Notes under the pieces: model-generated
Database searches by the model: none
What the model was told of the DNA's origin: nothing
The model's input: the letters and a program-made list of their open reading frames with translations, nothing else
Made by a program: the position numbers and the translations under genes
Shown: piece by piece, positions 1-10,728 of the stretch
How the letters are laid out: each line of letters starts with the position of its first letter
Numbering within the stretch: the stretch's first letter is position 1
Assembly (NCBI GenBank): GCA_963811335.1
Contig: CAWERB010000018.1
Span: 186,001 to 250,000 of the forward strand
Source: Trebonia sp963811335
GTDB taxonomy: Bacteria > Actinomycetota > Actinomycetes > Streptosporangiales > Streptosporangiaceae
Length of the DNA: 64,000 nucleotides
Direction: 5' to 3'

Positions 1-29
1 GCGCCAACCAGCAATGGCACGTGCCCTAA
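1..29 (+). CDS. C-terminal end of a ricin-lectin (CBM13) protein, cut by window start
   Basis: The window opens inside a reading frame that ends ANQQWHVP and a TAA stop at 27-29. The same terminal peptide (NQQWHLP) closes three other genes here, at about 4524, 7497 and 10612. This is therefore the last few codons of another secreted protein with a C-terminal ricin B-lectin domain. Its catalytic part lies outside the window. Confidence 0.75.
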
Positions 30-100
30 CGGGTGCTGCCCGATGGCACCTGCCCTAGCGGGTGCTGACCCAATGGCACCTGCCCTAGCAGGTGCTGCCA
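14..100 (+). repeat. three tandem 29-30 bp copies of a CBM13 gene terminus
   Basis: ATGG-starting units begin at 14, 43 and 73 and share the core GGCACCTGCCCTAGC followed by GGGTGCTG or AGGTGCTG. The first copy contains the real stop of the upstream gene; the next two repeat its last codons plus the following bases. The third copy folds perfectly (GCACCTGC 76-83, loop CCTA, GCAGGTGC 88-95). It looks like local tandem duplication of a gene end that also yields stacked small hairpins. Confidence 0.7.
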
Positions 101-113
101 GCCACTGAGCTGA

Positions 114-144
114 GCCCCGGCCGCCCCGCGCGGGCGGCCGGGGC
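114..144 (+). terminator. strong GC hairpin after the upstream lectin gene
   Basis: A perfect 13-bp stem (114-126 with 132-144) has a 5-nt loop. No T-tract follows, as is usual for actinobacterial terminators. It separates the upstream gene from the promoter region at 145-269. Confidence 0.6.
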
Positions 145-198
145 GAGGCAGGCACCCACCGGGCGCCGCTGTGACCCGCGGGCCCGCACGTCCACAAA

Positions 199-212
199 TG
201 TTAACGCTAACA
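199..212 (+). promoter_or_regulatory. LacI-family-type operator upstream of the glycosidase cluster
   Basis: TGTTAACGCTAACA is a near-perfect palindrome with a central CG, the form bound by LacI/GalR sugar repressors. It lies 58 bp before the start codon at 270. Sugar-controlled expression of the following genes is an inference; no regulator gene is in the window. Confidence 0.6.
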
Positions 213-269
213 ATTCACACCGTGACCACCCGGCGCGCGCGACCGCGCCGCCGTAGCAGGAGGAGTTCG

Positions 270-2098
270 ATGAAGAACAGGATCAGGCCGCTCATCGCCG
301 CGGCCGCAGTGCTGCTCGCGCTGGGGACAGCGCTGGCGGGGACCGCCGAGAAGGCGTCGGCCGCCGAGTCGCTGAGCGTGAACCTCGCCTCCGTCACCGG
401 GTCGGCGACCAGCGTCGGCGAGGGCTTCCTGTACGGGGTGAGCCAGGACGGCACCCAGCCGTCGGATCAGAACCTGCAGCCGCTCGGCATCACCGCGTTC
501 CGCGGCGGCGGTCACGTGTCCAGAGGGTGGATCGGGGACGGGTACCAGAACGGCTCCGGCACCCAGGCCGACGTGAACACGGTGATCGCGCAGGCCCGGC
601 GGCTGACCCAGGGGTCGTACCACGCGCAGTACCAGGTGATCCTGAGCGACATCTTCGGCGCGGACGGCGGCCAGCCCTCGAACACCACGTACCCGTGCAC
701 CAGCGGGAACTGCTCCAACTGGGTCACCTTCGTCGGTGACATGGTGAGCGAACTGCAGGCCACCGGGCTCCCGTTCGCCTACGACATCTGGAACGAGCCG
801 GATATCTCAGTCTTCTGGCCGGGCGGCGCGCAGACCAGCCAGTACTACCAGATGTGGCAGAGCGCTTACAAGGAGATCCGCAGCGTCGCCCCGAACGCGA
901 CGATCGTCGGCCCCGACTTCGCCTTCACCCCGCAGCAGAACCAGGGCGAATGGCAGGGCTTCCTGTCGAACGCCAAGTCAAGCGGGACCGTGCCGACCGA
1001 GATCACCAACCACGAGGAGGGCGACGGCGACGATCCCGTAGCCGACTCCAACGCCATCGAGAACGACATCTCCGCCGCCGGCATCTCGCCCGCACCGCGG
1101 CTGTCGGCGAACGAGTACCAGCCGGCGGACCGGCAGACCACCGGCGTGACCGCGTGGTACCTGGCCCGCTTCGCCCAGTCCAGGTACTTCAACGCCATGC
1201 GCGGCAACTGGGTGTGCTGCCTTACCCCGAACCTGGCCGGGGTACTCACCAGCGTCAACGGCAGCTTCCAGCCGAACGGCAACTGGTGGGCGATGCGCGC
1301 CTACGCCGACATGACCGGTTCCCTGGTGTCCACCTCCGGCCAGACCGGGTCCACCGCGATCTCGGCGGCCGAGGACAGCTCGGCCAAGCGCTCGGTGGCC
1401 ATCGTCGGCGACGACAACGGGTTCACCGGCGCGGCGTCGGTGACCTACAGCGGCCTGGCCTCGGTGCCGTGGCTGGCCAGCAACGGCAGCGTCAACGTCA
1501 CCGTGGAGCGGATACCGGACCAGTACCCGCTCAGCGCGCCGCAGGTGGTGGAGAACCAGAACGTAAGCGTGTCCAGCGGCTCGATCACCGTGCCGCTCAC
1601 CTTCCAGGCCGCGCATGACGCGTTCGCCATCTACCTGACGCCCGCCACGTCATCGGGCGGCGGGTTCCCGAGCGGTTATCACCGGCTCGTCATCGGCAAC
1701 GACTCGCTGTGCCTGGACGTGACCGGGAACGTCGTCGACGGCGGGTGCGGCGATCGACCAGTGGACCTGCAACGGCCAGTCCAACCAGCAGTTCCAGTTC
1801 GTGGCCGGGCTCCGGCGGCTACGGCGCGCTGCAGGCGCAGAACTCCGGCGATGACGTCACGGTCACCGGCAGCGCCACCGCGGCCGGCACGCCCGACATC
1901 GCCCAGGAGCCGGCCAGTTCCTCGGCGAGCAGCCAGTGGCTGCCGGTGCGGCAGTCCGACGGCTCGTGGGAGTTCAAGAACTCCGCCAGCGGCCTGTGCC
2001 TGGACGTCACCAGCGCCGGCAGCACCCTCGGCCAGCAGCTCGACCAGTGGGCGTGCAAGAACGCCCCCGGCACCAACCAGGACTTCACCGCCAGCTGA
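270..2098 (+). CDS. secreted clan GH-A glycoside hydrolase with C-terminal ricin lectin domain
   Basis: ATG 270 follows AGGAGGAG (258-265). The first ~33 residues are a Sec signal peptide ending ASA-AE. The catalytic region (about residues 35-455) has a TIM-barrel glycosidase look: DIWNEPD near residue 174 fits the acid/base Glu and SANEYQ near 282 could hold the nucleophile, as in GH39- or GH5-like enzymes. The family is not certain. A CBM13 domain follows a glycine-rich linker (FPSGYHRLV, LCLDV, QW motifs). Against the near-identical lectin domain at 14780-15221 there is one extra base near 1743 and one near 1807, so that domain is read across two frames. The next gene starts 20 bp downstream, suggesting an operon. 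Confidence 0.75.
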
Positions 2099-2118
2099 GA
2101 CATGAGGAGGACGCGATC

Positions 2119-4524
2119 ATGAGATGGCCAGCGCATTTTCCGTAAGCCCCTCACCGCCGGGGCGACGCTGCTGCTGGCCGCATCCGGGGCCGTCGCGGTC
2201 ACCACCGCGACGGCCACGACCGCGGCCGCGGCGAGCGCCAGCATCACCGTCAACGGCACCCAGGGCGGACGGACGTTCGACGGGATCGGGGCGATCAGCG
2301 GCGGGGGCGGCAACTCCAAGCTGTTTGCCGACTACCCGGCCACGCAGCAGCAGCAGATCGACGACTACCTGTTCAAGCCCGGCTACGGCGCCGACCTGCA
2401 GATCCTGAAGGTGGAGATCGGCGGCGACACCAACTCCACCGACGGTTCGGAGTCCAGCATCGAGCACTCCCGCGGCGCGGTCAACTGCAACGTGGGGTAC
2501 GAGTGGCCGATGATGGAGGCGGCCAAGGCCCGCAACCCGAACATCAAGCTGTACGGGCTTGCCTGGGGGGCCCCAGGGTGGATCGGCGGCGGCAACTTCT
2601 GGTCCACCGACATGATCAACTACCTGGTGAGCTGGCTGAACTGCGCCAAGTCCGACGGCCTGACGCTCAACTACCTGGGCGGCTGGAACGAGCGCGGCTA
2701 CAACATCGGCTGGTACGAGCAGCTGCGCTCCGCGCTGAACGCCGACGGTTACTCAGGCGTGCAGCTCGTCGCCGATGACACCAGCTGGAACGTCGCCAAC
2801 GACCTGGTGTCCAACAGCGCGTTCTCCGCAGGCCGTGCAGATCGTCGGCTCGCACTATCCCTGCGGGTGGATGAGTGCCCAGACCTCGTGCCCGAGTTCC
2901 GCCAACGCGGTGGCGACCGGCAAGCCGCTGTTCGCCAGCGAGAACGGGTCGCAGGACTACAACAACGGGGCGGCCGCGATGGCCCGGGCCGACAACCGGG
3001 ACTACCTGGACGGGAAGATGACCGCCACCATCAACTGGCCGATCGTCGCCTCCATCTACCCCGCCTTCCCGTACGCGACCGACGGGCTGATCCTGGCCAA
3101 CCAGCCATCATCGGGCTGGTACTCGGTCGGCAAGCAGGCGTGGGTGACGGCGCAGACCACCCAGTTCACCGCGCCGGGCTGGACCTACATCGACTCCGCC
3201 AGCGGGTACATCGGCGGCAGCGGTAACAACGGCAGCTACGTCACGCTGAAGTCCCCGGACGGAACCGACTGGAGCTCGATCCTCGAGACCACGCAGGCGT
3301 CGTCGGCGCAGACCGTCAGCTACACGATCACCGGCGGGCTGTCCACCGGCACCGTGCACGTGTGGACCACCAACGTCAACTCCGTCCGACCCGTCGACCT
3401 GGTTCGTGCACTCGCAGGACATCACCCCGGTCAACGGCAGCTTCTCCCTGACGCTGCAGCCCGGTTACGTGTACTCGCTGACCACGACCACCGGGCAGGG
3501 CAAGGGCACCGCCACGTCCCCCGCCCAGGGGTCGCTTGCCCTGCCGTACTCCGACAACTTCGACTCCGACACCGCCGGCCAGCAGCCGCCGTACCTGTCG
3601 CAGATGCAGGGCGCGTTCGAGGTCGAGCCGTGCGCGGGCGGCCGGTCCGGGCAGTGCGTACAGCAGCAGGCCCCGGTCAAGCCCATCGAATGGGATGGCA
3701 ACGCCAACCCGTTCACTATCGGCGGCTCGCCGGGCTGGTCCAACTACACCGTGTCCGCCGACGCGCTGATCGCGCAGCCTGGCGCGGTGCAGCTCATAGG
3801 GCGGGCCGGCTCCTCTGTCGGCTACAACCCGCCCGCGGCCAACGAGTACTACCTGCAGCTATCCAACACCGGCGCCTGGCAGGTGGTGCGCGAAACTGGT
3901 GGCGGGGGAACGTCCACGCTGGCCAGCGGCAGCGTGTCCGCGCCGGGTACGAGTACCTGGCAGCACCTGGCGCTGACCTTCAACGGCGCCTCGATCAGCG
4001 CGGCGATCAACGGCACCACCGTGACGACCGTCACCGACTCCACGTATGCCTCGGGCTACGTCGGCTTCGGCACGTCCGGCTACCAGACCGACCAGTTCGA
4101 CAACCTGTCGGTCACCCCGGTCGGCGGGTCGACCGGCGGATCGACCGGGCCGATCACGTCGGGCGTCAACAGCGCCAAGTGCGTGGACGACAATGGCCAG
4201 TCCTCCGCTAACGGGACCAAGATCCAGATCTGGGACTGCAACGGCGGCGCCAACCAGTCCTGGACGGTGGCGTCCAACGGGACCGTGCAGGTCTACGGCA
4301 AGTGCCTGGACGTCACCGGGGCCAGCACCGCCAACGGCGCGCTGATCGAGCTGTGGCAGTGCAACGGCGGCGGCAACCAGCAATGGCAGGCAAGCAACGG
4401 GGCGCTGGTCAACCCGGCCTCCGGCAAGTGCCTGGACGACCCCGGGTCCAACACCGCCAACGGCACCCAGCTGGACCTGTGGACCTGCAACGGCGCCGCC
4501 AACCAGCAATGGCACCTGCCTTAG
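2119..4524 (+). CDS. secreted GH59 (galactocerebrosidase-type) beta-galactosidase with CBM13
   Basis: ATG 2119 follows AGGAGG (2104-2109). With +1 corrections near 2140, 2828 and 3390 it reads as one ~800-residue protein: signal peptide, then TFDGIGAISGGG, LKVEIGGDTNSTDGS, GGWNERGY and FASENGSQDY, all characteristic of GH59. The Glu of WNE and of SENG are the expected acid/base and nucleophile. A beta-sandwich part (about 3540-4120) precedes a ricin domain (about 4140-4520) with three QxW repeats. Known GH59 members remove beta-linked galactose. In a soil actinomycete the target is more likely a plant or microbial galactoside than a sphingolipid, which is inference. Confidence 0.8.
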
Positions 4525-4603
4525 GTAAATCCGGTCTGTTACCCACGCCAGTGCGGCCTCCCGCCACCACCCAGGCTCGGCGGGAGGGCGCCAAGGAGGC
4601 CGA

Positions 4604-7497
4604 GTGTCCGCTTTCTACCGGCAAAGACCAACGCTCCGCACCGCGGCGGCCGCGCTGTTGCTTGCCCTGCCGCTGGCCATCATGGCCGCCCCCGCCAAGC
4701 CCGCCGCCGCGGCCAGCCTCACCACCGCCTGGAGCAGCGGTGCTTTCTCCCTGAACACCGCCGGGGTGGTCGTCGCGCTCCGACGTGGTGATCGGCGCGC
4801 CGAACAGCTCGCCGTCGCAGTTCCTGCCGCTCAGCAACGGGTCGCTCGGGGTGGCCGCCTGGGCGGCGGGCGGGTTCACCGCGCAGCTGAACCGCAGCGA
4901 CACCATGCCGCAGCGGCTCTCGCCCGGACAGGTGCAGATCCCCGGCCTGGCGGCGATGACCTCGGCCGTCGAACTTCACCGGCACGCTGGACCTGTACAA
5001 CGGCGTGCTTGACGAGTCCGGCGGCGGCATGACCATGCAAGCCTGGGTGCCCGCCGGCAAGGACGAGCTGGTCGTCAACGTCACCGGGGCCAGCCCGGGC
5101 ACCAGGCAGACCGCGACGCTCAGCTTGTGGAGCGGCCGCTCCCCGCCGCGGCCGCGTCCGGTGCGATCGGCAGCCTGGCCCAGACGTGGGCCGACAGCTC
5201 ACAGACCGGCGCCTCCGGGCAGACGTTCGGCGCGATGGCCGCGATCACCGCCGGCGGTCAGAACGTCACCGCGTCGGTGGTGAACTCCACCCAGGTGCAG
5301 GTGTCCTTCACCCCGAACTCCGACGGCTCGTTCCGCATCATCGTCGCGTCGCCCTCGTGGACGGGCGGGAACCCGGCGTCCACCGCCTCCAGCCCTGATC
5401 GGCGGGGACCCGACCGCATCCCTGGCATCGCTGCTAGCGGCGCAGTCGTCGTGGTGGAACGGCTACTGGGCGGGCAGCGGCCTGATCGAGGCGAGCTCCT
5501 CCGACGGCACCGCGCAGTACATGGAGAACCTGCGCACCCTGTACCTGTACGACGAGGCCGGGCTGATGCACAGCGGCCAGTACCCGGGCAGCCAGGCGGG
5601 ACTGGCCGACCTGTACGCCTACGACAAGGACCAGCAGGACTGGTACCCGGCCGGGTACTGGCTGTGGAACCTGCGCGGCGAGATCTCGGCGAACACTGTC
5701 GTCGGGGAACTTCGCGCTCAACCTGCCGATCTTCGACATGTACCTGGGCGACCTGCCGGCGATCGAGTCCTGGACCAAGGCGCAGATGAACGGCAAGCCG
5801 GGCGCGTGCGTGCCGGAGACCATGCGGTTCAACGGCAACGGCTACTACAACGGCGGCGGCATCACCGCCGACGCCTCCTGCGCGACCGCCTCCAACCCCG
5901 GCTTCAACGCCGAGACCGTCACAGTCCGGCGCGGAGATCGCGCTGTGGGTCTGGCAGCAGTACCAGGACACCGGGAACCTGAGCTTCCTGCAGAAGTACT
6001 ACCCGATCATGGAGCAGGCGGCCACCTTCCTGCTGGCGTGGCAGTCCGCGGGATCCGACGGCTACCTGCACGCGGTGGCCAACGCGCACGAGACGCAATG
6101 GTCGGTGCCGGACCCGGCCACCGACATCGCCGCCGACCAGGCGCTGTTCCCCGCCACGATCAGCGCGGCGACCCTGCTGGGCACCGACTCCGCGCTGGCC
6201 GCCCAGCTGCGCACCGCCCTGGGCCAGATCGAGCCCTACCCCCGCACCGATGCCAGCACCCACAGCCAGCTGCTGAACCCCCAGCCCACCTCGGCGTCCG
6301 CGGCCGCGAGCGCCGATGCCAAGGGCAATGACGTGATCGCCGACTCCTACCAGCCGATCCGCCGCCAACCACAACCAGGAGAACGTCGGCCTGGAACCGG
6401 TCTGGCCCTACGGGGTCATCGGCGACAACACCGTCGTCAGCGGCGACAACCTCACCGCGCTGGCCGACCGGACCTACAACAGCCGGCAGTACCCGAACCA
6501 GCCGGACTGGACGTATGACTCGATCGATGCCGCCCGCCTGGACATGAGCTCCCAGGTCGCCTCGGACCTGGTGGCCAGCCACCGAGAAGTACCAGGCCTA
6601 CATCTCCGGGCTGGCGGCCTGGAACCCCAGCTCCATCGATGAGCCCTACATCGAGCAGGCCGCCAACGTCGCCATGACGCTGGACGAGTCGCTGGCCACC
6701 GACTACGACGGCACGCTGCGGTTCGCCCCCGCCTGGCCGCCGGGCTGGGACGCCTCCGGCACCGTCTACATCCAGGGCGGATCCAAGGTGGACGTCCAGG
6801 TCGAGGGCGGCACCCTGGCCACCGCCGCCATCGCAGGCCGGCACCACCGGCACCATGACCGTCCGCAACCCGTGGCCCGGCCAGCAGGCCGAGGTCGTCA
6901 ACGGCTCCACCGGCGCCGTGATCGTCTCGCCCACCAGCAGCGCCACCCTCAGCGTGCCGGTCACCGCCGGCCAGTCCTATCTGGTCGAGCAGCCGTCCTC
7001 GCCCACCACCTCACTGCCGTTCGCCCAGGTCACCGGGACCCGGGCGACCACGGCCAGGCACCTGGGCGGCGTCCAGATCGGCCTTGACGGCAGAACTGGC
7101 ACCGGTGGCGGGTCGACCGGGCCGATCACGTCGGGCGTGAACAGCGCCAAGTGCGTGGACGACAACGGCCAGTCCTCCGCTAACGGCACCAAGATCCAGA
7201 TCTGGGACTGCAACGGCGGAGCCAACCAGTCCTGGACGGTGGCGTCCAACGGGACCGTGCAGGTCTACGGCAAGTGCCTGGACATCACCGGCGCCAGCAC
7301 CGCCAACGGCGCGCTGATCGAGCTGTGGCAGTGCAACGGCGGAGCCAACCAGCAATGGCAGGCCAGCAACGGTGCGCTGGTCAACCCGGCCGCCGGCAAG
7401 TGCCTGGACGACCCCGAGCTCCAACACCGCCAACGGCACCCAGCTGGACCTGTGGTCCTGCACCGGCGGCACCAACCAGCAATGGCACCTGCCCTGA
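4604..7497 (+). CDS. secreted GH95-type alpha-L-fucosidase/galactosidase with CBM13, heavily frame-broken
   Basis: GTG 4604 follows AAGGAGG (4593-4599) and opens a signal peptide ending AAPAKPAAAAS. After correction of about ten single-base shifts (near 4775, 4972, 5140, 5392, 5716, 5933, 6358, 6575, 6833, 7419) it is a continuous ~960-residue six-hairpin enzyme: IGAPNSSPSQFLPLSNGSLG at the N-terminus, RTLYLYD and GNGYYNGGG in the middle, HNQENVGLEPVWPYG later. This matches GH95. The last ~125 residues are a ricin domain almost identical in DNA to those at 4140-4520 and 10230-10612. Real inactivation by ten separate indels with the frame meaning intact on both sides of each is unlikely, so most are probably sequence errors. 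Confidence 0.7.
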
Positions 7498-7516
7498 CGC
7501 GGGCTTGAGCTGGCCG

Positions 7517-7541
7517 CCCGCCGCCGTCTCGCGGCGGCGGG
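7517..7541 (+). terminator. GC hairpin between GH95 and GH10 genes
   Basis: CCCGCCGCCG at 7517-7526 pairs with CGGCGGCGGG at 7532-7541 across a 5-nt loop, 20 bp after the GH95 stop. No T-run follows, so termination may be partial. Confidence 0.5.
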
Positions 7542-7610
7542 GGCCCAGCCGGGCCGGCCGACCCGCATGCCTGCGTTCACGAATCCCCCATCGAGTACCG
7601 GAGGTCACCG

Positions 7611-9132
7611 ATGACCGTGAGATCCATCCAGAAGCGGCTTGGCCGGTCGCGGCGCAGCGGTGCCGCCCGGGCCGCCCGGCCGCCCGGCCGCGTCAGCAGA
7701 TGCTGACGGTGGCGGCTGCCTGCGTGACGGGCGGCGTGCTGGCCGCGGCGAGTGGCGCGGCGGGCCGGCCACGGCGGCTGGCAGCACGCTGCGGGCGGCG
7801 GCCGAGGCGCAGGGCAAGTACTTCGGCACTGAGGTCACCGGGAACATGGTCAACAACTCGACGATCACGAACCTGGCGGGCCAGCAGTTCGACATGGTGA
7901 CCCCGGGCAACGAGATGAAGTGGGACACCACCGAGCCGTCTAACGGGTCGTACAACTTCGGCCCGGGCGACGGGGTCGTGTCGTTCGCCAAGGCGCACGG
8001 CATGCGGGTGCGCGGGCACAACCTGGTCTGGCAGAACCAGCTGCCCGTCGTGGGTGTCCAACCTGCCGCTGAACCAGGTGCAGCAGGCGATGGAAAGCCA
8101 CATCACCACCGAGGCCAGCCACTACAAGGGCCAGGTTTACGCCTGGGACGTCGTCAACGAGCCGTTCAACGGCGACGGCAGCCTCGTCAGCGACGCGTTC
8201 TACCGCGCGATGGGCAGCGGGTACATCGCCGACGCGCTGCGCACCGCGCACGCCGCCGACCCCAGCGCCCAGCTGTACCTCAACGACTACAGCATCGAGG
8301 GCGAGAACGCCAAGAGCAACGCCATGTACAGCCTGGTGCAGTCCCTGCTGGCCCAGGGGGTGCCGATCAACGGCGTGGGCTTTGAGAGCCACTACATCGT
8401 GGGGCAGGTGCCCTCGTCGCTGCTGGCCAACATGCAGCGGTTCGCCGCCCTTGGCGTCAACGTCGCGGTTACCGAGCTTGACGACCGCATCCAGCTGCCG
8501 GCCAGCACCGCGAACCTGAACCAGCAGGCCACCGACTACGCCACCGTGGTGCGCGACTGCCTGCAGGTCTCCCGCTGCGTCGGCGTGTCGCAATGGGGCG
8601 TCGGCGACGCCGACTCCTGGATCCCCGGAACGTTCCCCGGCTGGGGCGCGGCCACCATGTACGACCAGAACTACCAGCCCAAGCCCGCCTACTCCGCCAC
8701 CTTGTCCGCCCTCGGCGGCTCCAGCAGCTCCGGCGGCGGCGGCGGCGAGATCCACGCGGTCGGGGCGGGCAAGTGCCTGGACGTGCCCGGCCTCAGCACC
8801 ACCGCGGGCACCCAGCTGGAGATCTGGACCTGCAACGGCGGCACCAACCAGCCTGGACGCACACCTCCGCGAACCAGCTGACCGTCTACAGCGGCAGCAG
8901 CCAGATGTGCCTGGACGCCTCCAACAGCCAGACCACCGCCGGCACCAAGGTGGACATCTGGTCGTGCAACGGCGGCGCCAACCAGCAGTGGAACGTCAAC
9001 TCCAACGGCACGATCACCAGCGCCCAGTCCGGGCTGTGCCTGGACGTGACCGGCGCCAGTACCGCCAACGGCGCGCTGGTCGAGCTGTGGACATGCAACG
9101 GCGACTCCAACCAGCAATGGACCCTCGGATGA
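7611..9132 (+). CDS. secreted GH10 endo-1,4-beta-xylanase with C-terminal ricin domain
   Basis: ATG 7611 follows GGAGG (7600-7604). The leader and signal peptide are read in shifted frames (breaks near 7690 and 7760). The catalytic domain (about 7785-8710) has the full GH10 signature: NMVNNSTITNLAGQQF, PGNEMKWD, RGHNLVWQNQLP, WDVVNEPFNGDG with the acid/base Glu, and VAVTELDDRI with the nucleophile Glu. One further extra base lies near 8050 and one missing base near 8857, just inside the lectin domain. The enzyme cleaves xylan backbones; the CBM13 binds polysaccharide. Its neighbours GH54 and GH95 remove side chains, which suggests a joint attack on decorated hemicellulose. Confidence 0.88.
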
Positions 9133-9146
9133 GGAAGGCAGAGTCA

Positions 9147-10612
9147 ATGATGACTATCCAGTCACGCCTGCGGCGCGCCAGAAGGGCGCTGCTGGTCCTG
9201 GCGGCGGGGACGGCGCTGGCCGCCGGGGCCCTGGTCGCCAGCACCGCGCCGCCGGCCCGGGCGGCGGCCCAGGGGCCGTGCGACATCTACGCTCGGGCGG
9301 CACGCCGTGCGTGGCCGCGCACAGCACCACGCGGGCGCTGTACGCGCCTACAACGGGCCGCTGTACCAGGTCAGGCGTTCCTCGGACAACGCCACGACCA
9401 ACATCTCACCGCTCAGCGCCGGCGGCGTCGCCAACGCCGCGACGCAGGACTCCTTCTGCTCGGGCACCAGCTGCGTCATCACCGAGATCTTCGACCAGTC
9501 AGGCAACGGCAACAACCTGACCGACGCGCCCGGCGGCGGCGCCGCGGGCGGCCCCGACGGCCTCGCGAGCGCGACCGCGGCGCAGGTCACAGTCGGCGGC
9601 CAGAAGGCCTACGGCGTCTTCATCGCCCCGGGCGACGGCTACCGCGACGACAACACCAGGAACATCGTCACCGGCAACAACTCCGAGAGCGAGTACGCCA
9701 TCTTCGACGGCACCCACTTCAACGGCGGCTGCTGCTTCGACTACGGCAACGCCGAGACGAACAACAACGACGACGGCGCCGGGACGATGGAGGCCATCTA
9801 CTTCGGCAACATCAAGGTCTGGGGCTTCGGCTCGGGCAACGGCCCGTGGATCATGGCCGACATGGAGAACGGGCTGTTCTCCGGGACCGCCGTGCACCTC
9901 AACTCCAACGACCCCACCACCAACTTCCGGTTCACCACCGCCATGATCGAGGGCGGGCAGAACCAGTGGGCCATCCTCGGCGGCAACGCCCAGTCCGGCG
10001 GGCTCGCCACCGACTTCAGCGGCGTGCGGCCCTCGGGCTACAACCCGATGAAGAAGCAGGGCGCGATCATCCTCGGCATCGGCGGCGACAACAGCAAGGG
10101 CGCCGACGGCACCTTCTACGAGGGCGTCATGACCAACGGCTATGCCTCGGCCTCCACCGAGGCCGCCGTGCAGGCCAACATCGTCGCGGCCGGCTACAAC
10201 ACCGGCGGCGGCAGCGGCGGCGGCGCGACCGGGCCGATCACGTCGGGCGCCAATAGCGCTAAGTGCGTCGACGACAGCGCCGGCGGCACCGCCAACGGCA
10301 ACAAGATCCAGATGTGGGACTGCCAGTCCGGCAACCCGAACCAGCAGTGGACCGTCGCGTCCAACGGGACCTTGCAGGTCTACGGCAAGTGCCTGGACAT
10401 CACCGGCGCAAGCACCGCCAACGGCGCCCTCGTCGAGCTGTGGGACTGCAACGGCGGCGGCAACCAGCAATGGCAGGCCAGCAACGGAGAGCTGGTCAAC
10501 CCGGCCTCCGGCAAGTGCCTGGACGACCCCGGCGTCCAATACCGCCAACGGCACCCAGCTCGAGCTGTGGACCTGCAACGGCGGCGCCAACCAGCAATGG
10601 CACCTGCCCTGA
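9147..10612 (+). CDS. secreted GH54 alpha-L-arabinofuranosidase (AbfB catalytic type) with ricin domain
   Basis: ATG 9147 is followed at once by a second ATG; RBS GAGGAAGG (9131-9138). A signal peptide ends ARAAA, followed by GPCDIYASGGTPCVAAHSTT (restored by one missing base near 9292 and one near 9347). SCVITEIFDQSGNGNNLT and NGGCCFDYGNAETNNND are hallmark GH54 motifs; the catalytic Glu and Asp lie in these two stretches. The fungal-type arabinose-binding CBM42 is replaced here by a CBM13 (about 10230-10612). One extra base lies near 10531. The expected activity is release of terminal arabinofuranose from arabinoxylan or arabinan. Confidence 0.85.
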
Positions 10613-10630
10613 CGCGAGCCTGAGCTGACC

Positions 10631-10661
10631 GTCCGCCCGCCGTCCCCGGCGGCGGGCGGAC
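10631..10661 (+). terminator. 12-bp GC hairpin after GH54 gene
   Basis: GTCCGCCCGCCG (10631-10642) pairs perfectly with CGGCGGGCGGAC (10650-10661), starting 18 bp after the stop codon at 10610-10612. Confidence 0.6.
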
Positions 10662-10687
10662 CAGGCCCAGGCCTGCGACGGGGCGGC

Positions 10688-10708
10688 CAGCAATGGGAGC
10701 TGCCCTGA
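10688..10708 (+). repeat. relic of a CBM13 gene terminus in the 5' leader of the GH29 gene
   Basis: These bases read QQWELP then TGA, the closing codons of the lectin-tailed genes, but no frame leads into them. They lie 20 bp before the next start codon. This looks like a duplicated or leftover gene end, as at 14-100. Confidence 0.5.
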
Positions 10709-10728
10709 TATCGCTAAGGAGCTTGGTT

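Noticed and set aside
2140..7419. Programmed +1 frameshifting in the glycosidase genes
   Set aside because: There are too many sites per gene, without slippery sequence, stop codon or downstream structure common to them; sequence error explains them better.
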